From the NCBI RefSeq assembly GCF_017641085.1, contig NZ_JAEPPI010000002.1, positions 62,001 to 126,000 of the forward strand: DNA of 64,000 bases, given 5' to 3'. A model generated the notes under the pieces. That model worked only from the letters and a program-made list of their open reading frames with translations. It ran no database searches and was not told where the DNA came from. Below, piece after piece: positions 26,541-33,850 of the stretch. This DNA is from Gracilimonas sp. Lineage in GTDB: Bacteria > Bacteroidota > Rhodothermia > Balneolales > Balneolaceae. Every line of letters begins with the position of its first letter. The first letter of the stretch is position 1. Both the position numbers and the translations under genes were made by a program.

Positions 26541-28172
26541 TTGTCTTTTGAAGAATTTGGCCTTAGCCCCGAATTAATGAGTGGGCTGGCCGACGTACGA
26601 ATTGAAAAACCCACACCTCTCCAAACTGAAGTTATACCACCGGCACTACAAGGCAGACATATGCTTGTAAAACATGAAGCTGGTGATGACGGTGTATTTT
26701 TGATACCTGCATTGCAAAAACTGACAAGCAACGGAGAGGTTTCTGGCATACGAGTTTTAATACTAACACCATCTATTGAGCGAGTTAAGGAAATAGACGA
26801 AAAAGTTTGGGCCATGGGCTACCATGCTCAAATAAGTAGTGCAGCGCTTTCCATGAAAGGAATTCGCACCGCTCAGGAAGAAGCTATTAAAGATGGAGCA
26901 CCGGTTGTGGTGGCAAACCCCGGCCGGCTGATTGAAATACTGGATAAGAATAAGCTGAAGCTTCCCAAAGTGGATCTCGTCATTATTGACGAAGCCCACG
27001 GCATGGAGAACTATAACCTGGTGAACCGGGTGAAGGACATCATGCAGTTAACCGAGGGTGAGCCACAAACGCTTATTTTCTCTGAATCCAACAACAAAGC
27101 TACCCAACAGCTTTCCTCTGCTTTCCTGAAAGACCCTGTGGTTCATGGGTTTGATGAATCCAATGTTAAGGAAGCTGCGTCTGACTCTGATTCCGACTCC
27201 GGACAAAAATCCGAAGCAAAAGAAGAATCTAAAGAGCAACCATCTGATCAACAGGAACAAGAAGAATCGGAAGATTTTGAGCTGGATCAGGAAGAAGTGA
27301 ACCGCAAACTGGACGAGGCCAGTGTAAGCGTCGTGCTCAACCCGGAAGAAAATAAAGAGGAAGAGGAAAAAGAGGACGAGCAGGAAGCTAAGGCTGATTC
27401 CGATAATGAAGAAGAGCCTACCGTTCCTGAAGACCTGACCCAGGCATACATTTATGTTCCTCCAAGAGCGAAAATCTCTACCCTGCTTGCTCACCTTGAA
27501 GATACGCTGACGGATAAAATCGTGGTATTTGCTGCTTCCAAGCGCACTACCGACCGTCTGTTCCGCATCATCCGTAAAAAAGGATGGGGTGTAGTAAGCA
27601 TCAACGAAGGACTGAAGCAGGAGTATTATGACGAACGCTTCGGAAAGTTTACTTCCGGCGACATGAAGATTCTGCTGGTTGGCGGACTTTCTGCCACTGA
27701 AATAGAACTGAATGAAGTGAAGCAGGTCATCAATTATGACGTGCCTAACGAAGTGGAAGAATATAAATATCGCGCGGAGCTGGTCGGAAATGGGAAAGCT
27801 GCCCGTATGGTGTCGCTGGTATCCAAAATGGATAAAGATGACATCGACGAGATTGTGAAGAAAGTAGGCTATGCCCCCACTGAAATTCCCCTTCCTGAAG
27901 AAGTGAAGGAGAAAAAAGGCCGAAGCAAGAAGTCGGATAAGAAAGATAAAAGCTCCAAGAAAAAGAGCAGCAATAAAAATAAGAAAAGCAAAAACGACGA
28001 CCGCGACCGCAAGCGACGTAAAAAGCCGAAAGAGAAGAAATCCGCTAACGGACTTCCCCGTCCAAGTTATGACGGACTTTCCGGTGGAAAAGAAGGAGAT
28101 AGCAACGGCAAACGTCCAAGTCCAAGCAAATCCGACGGAGCCTTCGGCTGGATTAAGAAGCTGTTCAACTAA
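26541..28172 (+). CDS. DEAD-box helicase-like protein with degenerate ATPase motifs
   Basis: 543 residues from a TTG start with GAGGTG six bases upstream. The overall two-domain DEAD-box layout is kept: Q-motif region (IEKPTPLQTEVIPPAL, 21-36), NPGRLIE (126-132), DEAH (150-153) and INYDVPNEVEEY late in domain 2. The ATP-binding motif I is replaced by KHEAGDDGVF (44-53), so the invariant Lys is Asp49; SAT is SES (181-183); and HRIGRTGR is YRAELVGNGK (near 408-417). A very acidic insert (about 208-300) separates the domains, and a lysine-rich tail begins near 455. Probably an RNA-binding protein that cannot hydrolyse ATP. A terminator follows. Confidence 0.85.
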   Translation: MSFEEFGLSPELMSGLADVRIEKPTPLQTEVIPPALQGRHMLVKHEAGDDGVFLIPALQKLTSNGEVSGIRVLILTPSIERVKEIDEKVWAMGYHAQISSAALSMKGIRTAQEEAIKDGAPVVVANPGRLIEILDKNKLKLPKVDLVIIDEAHGMENYNLVNRVKDIMQLTEGEPQTLIFSESNNKATQQLSSAFLKDPVVHGFDESNVKEAASDSDSDSGQKSEAKEESKEQPSDQQEQEESEDFELDQEEVNRKLDEASVSVVLNPEENKEEEEKEDEQEAKADSDNEEEPTVPEDLTQAYIYVPPRAKISTLLAHLEDTLTDKIVVFAASKRTTDRLFRIIRKKGWGVVSINEGLKQEYYDERFGKFTSGDMKILLVGGLSATEIELNEVKQVINYDVPNEVEEYKYRAELVGNGKAARMVSLVSKMDKDDIDEIVKKVGYAPTEIPLPEEVKEKKGRSKKSDKKDKSSKKKSSNKNKKSKNDDRDRKRRKKPKEKKSANGLPRPSYDGLSGGKEGDSNGKRPSPSKSDGAFGWIKKLFN

Positions 28173-28212
28173 TGATCGCAGAGCTTTTGTGATTTATTAG
28201 TACCACAAACTT

Positions 28213-28246
28213 AAGGCGCATCTGATTATCAGGTGCGCCTTTTTTA
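28213..28246 (+). terminator. Terminator of the helicase-like gene
   Basis: AAGGCGCATCTGA and TCAGGTGCGCCTT pair over 13 bases with one G-U, loop TTA, followed by TTTTT. Confidence 0.9.
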
Positions 28247-28247
28247 T

Positions 28248-28725
28248 GGCGCAACGCGACATCGCCCCGGTACGGGGCGTAAGAAATGCTGGAACAAGCC
28301 CCGTCATCCCTGACGAAGTGTAACGGAGATCCGGGATCTCTTTTTTATGGCAACCAACCATTAAAGGAGTCCTTTCCCCTTACCAAGGGGAAAGACAGAA
28401 AGGGGTCCGCCAGCGAAGGACAACACCCTTCAATTAAAGACCCCAAAACGCCCCTTATTTGCGAATGATCGATAGACCGAACGGCCGATTTGCGATTTGG
28501 TTTCCACGACCCTACCCACCCGTCAACCCGGACCTGCCTATGCCGGCAGGCAGGCGAAGTGCAACGAAGATCCGGGATCTCCCTGTCATGCATCCGAACA
28601 TGCTGAGGCACTTCCTTAACATCATCAAGCTTATGCAAGCAGATCCTTCACTCCACATACGCTACGTTCAGGATGACAGGAGCGTTTTTATACATCCTTA
28701 GCCGTCCGCCAGGTGGCGGACGGGC
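28248..28725. repeat. Mosaic of dispersed repeats left of nhaC
   Basis: No gene. Blocks in order: CGCAACGCGACATCGCCCC with CGGTACGGGGCG (also at 30511 and 31076); CATCC...GGGATCTC; CCCTTACCAAGGGGAAAGAC with GGGGTCCGCCAGCGAAGGA (also at 31330 and inverted at 38740); GCGAATGATCGATAGACCG; a 22-base palindrome at 28533; and from 28601 GCTGAGGCACTTCCTTAAC to TTCAGGATGACAGG, nearly identical to 30619-30700. It ends in the hairpin CCGTCCGCC/GGCGGACGG. Confidence 0.8.
28533..28554. repeat. 22-base nested palindrome, copy 1
   Basis: Core GCCTATGCCGGCAGGC; this copy is the reverse orientation of the copy at 38847-38868. It interrupts a CCGGGATCTC-type repeat. Confidence 0.75.
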
Positions 28726-28726
28726 A

Positions 28727-28795
28727 TTACTTTCCAAGCAATGTTGGATACAGGTCTTCCCAGCCGGGGTTGATAGATTCGATAAACCGGTTCTC
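28727..28795 (-). pseudogene. Relic 3' end of a GIY-YIG nuclease gene
   Basis: Read on the minus strand, this gives ENRFIESINPGWEDLYP then TLLGK and stop, which matches the C-terminus of the intact GIY-YIG protein at 30740-31033 (IESINPEWEDLYP, KLLGK). Homology ends abruptly near 28796, where an AT-rich repeat of type D (28805-28897) begins. Only about 22 codons remain. Confidence 0.8.
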
Positions 28796-28804
28796 CAATA
28801 CTTT

Positions 28805-28897
28805 AACATTCAATGTTGAATGTTCCTTGTTCGATGTTCCGAAGGAAGTTCCTTGTTGGATGTTCTCAGGTTCTTTATTGAATGTTCAGTGTTCATT
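28805..28897. repeat. Repeat type D (ATGTTC-rich words)
   Basis: Tandem variants of CATTCAATGTTGAATGTTCC, TTCCTTGTTCGATGTTCC and TTCCTTGTTGGATGTTC. The same words recur at 26400, 31590, 38355, 38487, 40451, 41157, 41222 and 54662, often in front of genes. Confidence 0.75.
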
Positions 28898-28937
28898 CGG
28901 TACCATCCATTGCGATATTAAACAAACAACCCAGCCT

Positions 28938-30503
28938 ATGAGTAATGATTTTGCCGGAACCAAAGAGAAGTGGAAAGATCCCAAAACCCGCCGCAGGATA
29001 GGTGTTGGTGCATTCATCGCGCTGATTATCGCCGGGGTGTATGCCGGAGTGAACCAGGTTTTCCCGGAGCAAAGCGGACATTACGGATTTTGGTCCATCA
29101 TGCCGCCGCTGGTAGCCATTGTTCTGGCATTTTATACCCGCGAAGTGGTTAGCTCGCTGTTCATCGGGATTTGTTTGGGCGGTGTGATTTCCGGCAAGCT
29201 CAATATCGTACAGGATTTCCTGATTCCCTCCGTTGGAACCGAAAGTTTTGCCCTGATTATCATCGTGTACTTATGGGCTTTGGGAGGATTAATTGGCATC
29301 TGGACGCGAACCGGCGGTGCGGAGAAATTTGCCGTTTGGGCCAGTAAGAAAATGGTGCGCGGACCTCAAACCGCCAAGTTCTTCACCTGGCTGATGGGAC
29401 TCGTTTTCCACCAGGGAGGAACCATCAGTACCGTATTGACTGGAGCTACGGTTCGGCCTGTGGCCGACAAACACAGGGTGTCGCACGAAGAGCTGGCTTA
29501 CATGGTTGATTCCACCGCTTCCCCGGCCGCCACCCTGATCCCCTTCAACGTATGGCCGTTTTACGTGGGCGGACTCATCATCGGAACCCTCCCTTTTCTG
29601 GAAACGACTCAGCAGAGTATCGCCTTCTTCTTCACTGCCCTGCCCTATAACTTTTATGCGATTTTCGCCATCCTGCTCACCCTTGCTTTCGCGTGGGACA
29701 AGTTCCCTTTCGTACCCGGAAAGAAAATGAGAGCCGCCATCAAGCGCGCCCGTTCCGGACAAGGCCTCGATCGTGAAGGAGCTACGCCTATGGCTGCCGA
29801 TGAACTTACCAAAAGTGCTGTTCCCGAAGACTACAACCCCGGACTCATCGACTTTTTTGGTCCAATTGGAACCCTGCTTGGAGTAGCCATCATCCCCTAT
29901 GTTGTCACCTATTTTTTCCTGGATATGGGCGAAGACTCCATGCTGCTGATTGCCGAGGCTTTTGTGCTTGCTGTATTGGTTGGATTTGGAATCGCCTTAG
30001 CCAAAGGCATGAACCTGCAGGAGGTTGTTGATGGCTTTATTGACGGATGTAAAGGCGTTACCATCGGAGCGATTATCCTGGCCCTGGCCGTCACCCTTAA
30101 AGAGGTAGCCGATGCAGTCGGAACCGCCGCTTATGTGGTTGATACCGTCGGCGATGTAATCCCGGCCTTCCTCCTGCCCGGACTGTTGATGATCCTCTGC
30201 ATGCTCATCGCCTTTTCCACCGGCACCTCTTGGGGAACTTATGCGGTTGTATTTCCGGTCGCCATCCCGCTGGCCTGGGCCGTGGTGCCGGATGTGTTTT
30301 TCCTAACCCTATGCTTTTCAGCGGTAATCGGCGGATCTGTTTTCGGAGACCAGTGTTCCCCCATTTCGGACACCACCATCCTCTCCTCCCTGGCCACCGG
30401 CTGTGATTTGATGGACCACGTGCAAACCCAATTCCCCCTGGCCATCCTCGCCGGAACCCTGGCTGTCATTTCCTACGCCGCCATGGTGATTTTATTTGTC
30501 TAA
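28938..30503 (+). CDS. nhaC: NhaC family Na+/H+ antiporter
   Basis: 521 residues with about 12 membrane helices; exchanges sodium for protons across the inner membrane. I place the start at ATG 28938 (MSNDFAGTKEKW), because the 75 codons upstream run through non-coding repeat D. FHQGGTISTVLTGATVRPVADKH, FSTGTSWGTYAVVFPVAIPLA and GGSVFGDQCSPISDTTILSS are strongly conserved in NhaC. The gene lies between two long direct repeats (28573-28798 and 30606-30812), which may allow recombination of the segment. Confidence 0.92.
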   Translation: MSNDFAGTKEKWKDPKTRRRIGVGAFIALIIAGVYAGVNQVFPEQSGHYGFWSIMPPLVAIVLAFYTREVVSSLFIGICLGGVISGKLNIVQDFLIPSVGTESFALIIIVYLWALGGLIGIWTRTGGAEKFAVWASKKMVRGPQTAKFFTWLMGLVFHQGGTISTVLTGATVRPVADKHRVSHEELAYMVDSTASPAATLIPFNVWPFYVGGLIIGTLPFLETTQQSIAFFFTALPYNFYAIFAILLTLAFAWDKFPFVPGKKMRAAIKRARSGQGLDREGATPMAADELTKSAVPEDYNPGLIDFFGPIGTLLGVAIIPYVVTYFFLDMGEDSMLLIAEAFVLAVLVGFGIALAKGMNLQEVVDGFIDGCKGVTIGAIILALAVTLKEVADAVGTAAYVVDTVGDVIPAFLLPGLLMILCMLIAFSTGTSWGTYAVVFPVAIPLAWAVVPDVFFLTLCFSAVIGGSVFGDQCSPISDTTILSSLATGCDLMDHVQTQFPLAILAGTLAVISYAAMVILFV

Positions 30504-30510
30504 AAAATGA

Positions 30511-30738
30511 AAATGGCGCATCGCGGCATCGCCCCGCCTGCGGGGCGTAAGGGATGTGTGATAACGCCCTGTCATCCCGAAGGAATGAACAACGTGAATG
30601 ACTGAGGGATCTCCTTGATATGCTGAGGCACTTCCTTAACATCATCAAGCTTATTCAAGCAGATCCTTCACTCCGCATACGCTACGTTCAGGATGACAGG
30701 GGCGTTGGCGACTATTCTAAGCCGCCTTTCAGGCGGGC
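30511..30738. repeat. Mosaic repeats right of nhaC
   Basis: No gene. Begins with GCGCATCGCGGCATCGCCCC and GCCTGCGGGGCGTAAGG (matches 28248 and 31076), then CATCCCGAAGGAATGAAC, then 30619-30700, which is nearly identical to 28601-28680, then hairpin CCGCCTTTCAGGCGG directly after the GIY-YIG stop codon. The hairpin may serve as its terminator. Confidence 0.8.
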
Positions 30739-30739
30739 A

Positions 30740-31033
30740 TTACTTTCCAAGTAATTTTGGATACAAGTCTTCCCACTCCGGATTGATAGATTCGATAAGC
30801 TCAATCTTCTTTTCCCTCCTCCAGCCTTTGATTTCTTTCTCCCGGATGATCGCATTATGGACCCACTGAAATTCTTCAAACCATACCAGTCGGTCAGTAT
30901 TGTACTTCGAAGAAAAGCCTTTAAACATTTTCTCTTTATGCTGACTGGTACGGACAATCAGATTATTTGTCATGCCGGTATAAAGCACCCCATACTTTCG
31001 GTTTGTTGTGATATAGGTAAAATAGGTTTTCAT
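30740..31033 (-). CDS. GIY-YIG nuclease family protein
   Basis: 97 residues, a stand-alone GIY-YIG domain. The core YITTNRKYGVLYTGMTNNL contains the paired tyrosines and the GxxYxG motif, RTSQHK gives the arginine, and the metal-binding glutamate lies in REKEIKGWRR. The C-terminal SINPEWEDLYPKLLGK is typical of the small COG2827-like members. Such proteins are common and multicopy in this phylum; their role is unknown. A truncated copy exists at 28727-28795, and both lie inside the same dispersed repeat. Confidence 0.9.
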   Translation of the reverse strand: MKTYFTYITTNRKYGVLYTGMTNNLIVRTSQHKEKMFKGFSSKYNTDRLVWFEEFQWVHNAIIREKEIKGWRREKKIELIESINPEWEDLYPKLLGK

Positions 31034-31152
31034 ACACAGTCAGAGCCACACTAAACCAATTCCTTACAAAAAATATGACGCAATAATCGTCATCGCACCG
31101 GTACGGGGCGTAAGGAATGTGTGAATAAGCCCAGTCATCCCGAAGGCGTGAG

Positions 31153-31174
31153 CCTGCCTGCCGGCAAAGGCAGG
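31153..31174. repeat. 22-base nested palindrome, copy 2
   Basis: Core GCCTGCCGGCAAAGGC, inserted within the CATCCCGAAGG...GAGGGATCTC repeat that is uninterrupted at 26281 and 30573. Confidence 0.75.
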
Positions 31175-31343
31175 CCTAGCGAACAACTGAGGGATCTCTG
31201 TGATTCGCGAATGATCGATAGACCGAACAACCGATTTGCGAAGTCGAATTCCTGGCCACCAACTAACCAAGGAGTCCTCTTTCCCTGCGGCGGTAGATAC
31301 CTGCAAAAATCCTTTACACACTCGCCGGAGGGAAAGAGACAGA

Positions 31344-31365
31344 CCTGCCTGCCGGCAAAGGCAGG
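31344..31365. repeat. 22-base nested palindrome, copy 3
   Basis: Same sequence as copy 2. It interrupts the GGAAAGAGACAGA...GGGTCCGCC repeat that is uninterrupted at 28381-28430. Confidence 0.75.
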
Positions 31366-31728
31366 GATAGGGTCCGCCAGCGAAGGACAAAACCCTTCAA
31401 TTAAAGACCCCCAAACGCCCCTCATTCGCGAATGATCGATAGACCGGACAGCCGATTTTCGATTTGGTTTTCTACGACCATAGCCACGATCAACTACCGC
31501 GAAGGGTTGAAACCCATTCGCTTGAGTAAAGGAATGCAACCTCCCCTCATCACCAATCATTCGGGCCTGCCTTTGCAAAAACTTCGACATTCAATGTTCG
31601 ATATTGAATGTTCAATATTCCACCGGCAGATCCTTCAATCCGCATACGCTACGTTCAGGATGACTGGGCGTTGTTATGTATTCTTAGCCGCCCTCCAGGC
31701 GGACGTTACTCGTTGAGTAACAGCTCTA

Positions 31729-32553
31729 TTACTTCTCCACCTCATTGCCGGAAAAGGTCTCATTCAAAAAGCCCTTCATCTCTTCCCAACTCAGGCTGTC
31801 GGCCTGGGCGTTGTAGGCAAGCGGGAGGTCAAACTTCTGGCCGAGGGAATCAGCGGCGGGGTTGGTGTAGGCATGTTGGGCGCCGTCGTAATTGATGTAT
31901 TGATAGTCTGCGCCCAGCTCTTCATACGCACCGGTCAGGTTGGTCACCTGCTCTTCCGTCACGAAGGGATCATCGGCGCCATTTAAGATCAGGATGCGGG
32001 AGGAGAGGGTGTCCTGAGGCATCACGGGGAGTTGGAGTCCGGCATGAAAAGCAGCCACGCCATCCAGGTCGGAGCCGGAGTTGGCCATGGCCAGGATCAC
32101 GCTTCCGCCAAAGCAATAGCCGATAGCTCCTATTTTAGTCGAATCCACATTGCCCCGGTTTTTGAGGGTTTCCAGGGCAGCATTAAACCGTGCTTTGGCC
32201 GTGTCGAAATTGCTCATCACGTTATTGGAGAACTTCATGGCATCATCGGGATGGGAAGCCTGCTTGCCGTTACCGTACATATCCACGGCCAGGGCTACAT
32301 AGCCGAGCTTGGCCAGTTCATCCGCTGCCCTGCGGGCGTGCTCATCATGGCCCCACCACTCATGCACCACCAGCACCCCCGGGCGCTTGGCAAAGTTGTT
32401 TTCGTCCTGACTGATATACCCATTCATGGTAATCTCATCGGTGGAGTAGCTGATCTCCTGCCCTACTACATTTTTATCATTGGTGCTGTATTTGCTATCG
32501 CCACACGCTGCTATCAAAAATAAAACAGGTGCAAGCAGTAATAATTTTTTCAT
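31729..32553 (-). CDS. Dienelactone hydrolase family lipoprotein
   Basis: 274 residues from the ATG at 32553; a longer reading to 32643 lacks family similarity. Lipoprotein signal MKKLLLLAPVLFLIAACGDS. The alpha/beta hydrolase shows GVLVVHEWWGHDEHARRAAD, the nucleophile in GAIGYCFGGSVIL (a cysteine, as in dienelactone hydrolase), the aspartate in ILNGADDPFV and the histidine in YDGAQHAYTNPA. Family members hydrolyse lactones or esters; the substrate here is unknown and the location is extracytoplasmic. Confidence 0.88.
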   Translation of the reverse strand: MKKLLLLAPVLFLIAACGDSKYSTNDKNVVGQEISYSTDEITMNGYISQDENNFAKRPGVLVVHEWWGHDEHARRAADELAKLGYVALAVDMYGNGKQASHPDDAMKFSNNVMSNFDTAKARFNAALETLKNRGNVDSTKIGAIGYCFGGSVILAMANSGSDLDGVAAFHAGLQLPVMPQDTLSSRILILNGADDPFVTEEQVTNLTGAYEELGADYQYINYDGAQHAYTNPAADSLGQKFDLPLAYNAQADSLSWEEMKGFLNETFSGNEVEK

Positions 32554-32643
32554 CTCGTAAATCCGGGGTTCGTTTGGTATTCTTCGTTTGAATTGTTGAT
32601 GGGTATAAAAGTATTCGGGGAAGAATGGTTCCGGCCGTGTCAT

Positions 32644-32854
32644 AGGCTTTGTTTATGGGGGTGATGGGATACGAGCAACTCAATCTATACTCTTTTCAAA
32701 AACCCTTATATGCTTTTACAAAATCATCTATATAAAAAAATATTATCGTCTATACGTTTTGAAATTTTCTTCTAAATAGAAATTTTCAAAAGTCTTGATG
32801 ATTTTTTCAGATAAGATTTAGCCTTTTTGAAAACAGTAAGCTATCATTGAGCAC
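32644..32854. promoter_or_regulatory. AT-rich promoter region of the HNH-DUF2075 operon
   Basis: About 200 bases of very AT-rich sequence with no gene. GAAATTTTC occurs twice in direct orientation (32761-32769 and 32779-32787), and CTTTTCAAAAACC near 32693 faces TTTTTGAAAAC near 32825. These could be regulator sites, but none is recognised. Confidence 0.4.
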
Positions 32855-33850
32855 ATGGAAAAAATCCCTGCTCACATATTAGAGCTGTTTGGAAATCTCA
32901 ACAGCGATAAAAACCCTAAATACTGGAATGAACGTACCAAAGGCAGGGCTCCACATAAACCCTTTTTACTCCTTAGTATTCTGGATGGAACAGAACAGGG
33001 ATGGATTGCAAGCAATCAGATAGCATTGACTCAGGAGCTGATCGAAACTTTTTTCACGTACTGGAATGCCATCATGGGTGAAGACCGGTCAACAACCCTC
33101 GCTTTGCCTTTCTTTTATATGAAAAGTGAGGATTTCTGGCAGCTTGAATACAATCAGGGTTATCCTGAATATTCAAATGCCCCGTCGCTTGGCGGACTTC
33201 AGGAACGTGTTTCCCATGCCGTGATTGACCCCGGCGTTTTTGAGTTATTCCTTAATTCAGAGACGAACCATCAGCTGCATTCTTTTCTTGCCGACACCTA
33301 TTTTTCTGATGAGATAGCCAAAGAAGTTTTAGAGATTAGTTCAGCCAACGTTCAGTCATATCAATACACGAGAAGACTGGTTGAAATTGCCGCCGACCCT
33401 TTCGTAAAGTTTCATGGAGATAAAACCGATAAACAGAAATACCGGACGGGTAAATATCAGGTCAGAAAACAGGGATTTTCAAGAATTGTAAGAAGTAATT
33501 ATAACTATACCTGTGCCCTCTGCAGAAACCGGGTTGTTACGCCTGGAGGAAAAACACTGGTTGAAGGAGCTCACATCATTCCCTGGAGCAAAAGCAGAAA
33601 TGACGATCCAAGAAACGGCATTTCCCTATGCCGTTCACATCACTGGATGTTTGATACCTTCATGTTTACTGTGAATCCGAATTTTAAAATTCAGTTTTCC
33701 CGCTGGCTGAAAGACCAAAGAAATGAAATCGGAGAACTTTGGGAGCTGAACAATCAATCCATTCTGCTACCGGAAGAGTCATTTCGTCCCTCAGGACAGG
33801 CTTTGGAATATCATAATGAGAAGTTTGAAGAATTTCAGGAGAGTTTTTGA
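32855..33850 (+). CDS. HNH endonuclease with ScoMcrA-like N-terminal domain (probable type IV restriction enzyme)
   Basis: 331 residues. The N-terminal part (1-100) has KGRAPHKPFLLLSILD at 29-44 and LALPFFYMKSEDFWQLE near 85-101, a pattern I recall from the sulfur-binding domain of ScoMcrA-type enzymes that cut phosphorothioated DNA (recognition from memory). The C-terminal HNH nuclease is intact: CALC near 220, the catalytic histidine in EGAHIIPW near 240, Asn in DDPRNGISLC near 254 and CRSHHWMFD near 260. The stop overlaps the ATG of the DUF2075 gene by one base, so translation is coupled. Probably defence against foreign or modified DNA. Confidence 0.8.
   Translation: MEKIPAHILELFGNLNSDKNPKYWNERTKGRAPHKPFLLLSILDGTEQGWIASNQIALTQELIETFFTYWNAIMGEDRSTTLALPFFYMKSEDFWQLEYNQGYPEYSNAPSLGGLQERVSHAVIDPGVFELFLNSETNHQLHSFLADTYFSDEIAKEVLEISSANVQSYQYTRRLVEIAADPFVKFHGDKTDKQKYRTGKYQVRKQGFSRIVRSNYNYTCALCRNRVVTPGGKTLVEGAHIIPWSKSRNDDPRNGISLCRSHHWMFDTFMFTVNPNFKIQFSRWLKDQRNEIGELWELNNQSILLPEESFRPSGQALEYHNEKFEEFQESF

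Larger units (their letters stand above)
31076..31720. repeat. Mosaic repeat region between GIY-YIG and dienelactone hydrolase genes
   Basis: No convincing gene over about 690 bases. Blocks: CATCGCACCGGTACGGGGCG; CATCCCGAAGGCGTGAG interrupted by a palindrome at 31153-31174; GCGAATGATCGATAGACCG twice (near 31207 and 31429); a CTTTCCC...GGGTCCGCCAGCGAAGGA block interrupted by a palindrome at 31344-31365; GCGAAGGGTTGAAACCCATT; ATTCAATGTTCGATATTG (type D); CATACGCTACGTTCAGGAT; hairpin CCGCCCTCCAGGCGG. Open frames here come from the repeats. Confidence 0.8.

Noticed and set aside
28286..28701. Two plus-strand open frames of 60-80 codons in the gap left of nhaC
   Set aside because: They run through dispersed repeat blocks that recur in other frames and on the other strand elsewhere in the window; no start signal or family similarity.
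28713..28937. N-terminal extension of NhaC from a GTG at 28713
   Set aside because: The extra 75 codons are repeat D and part of the GIY-YIG relic; the conserved protein starts at ATG 28938.
31064..31895. Several overlapping open frames between the GIY-YIG and dienelactone hydrolase genes
   Set aside because: All consist of mosaic repeats and nested palindromes, with different copies broken in different frames.
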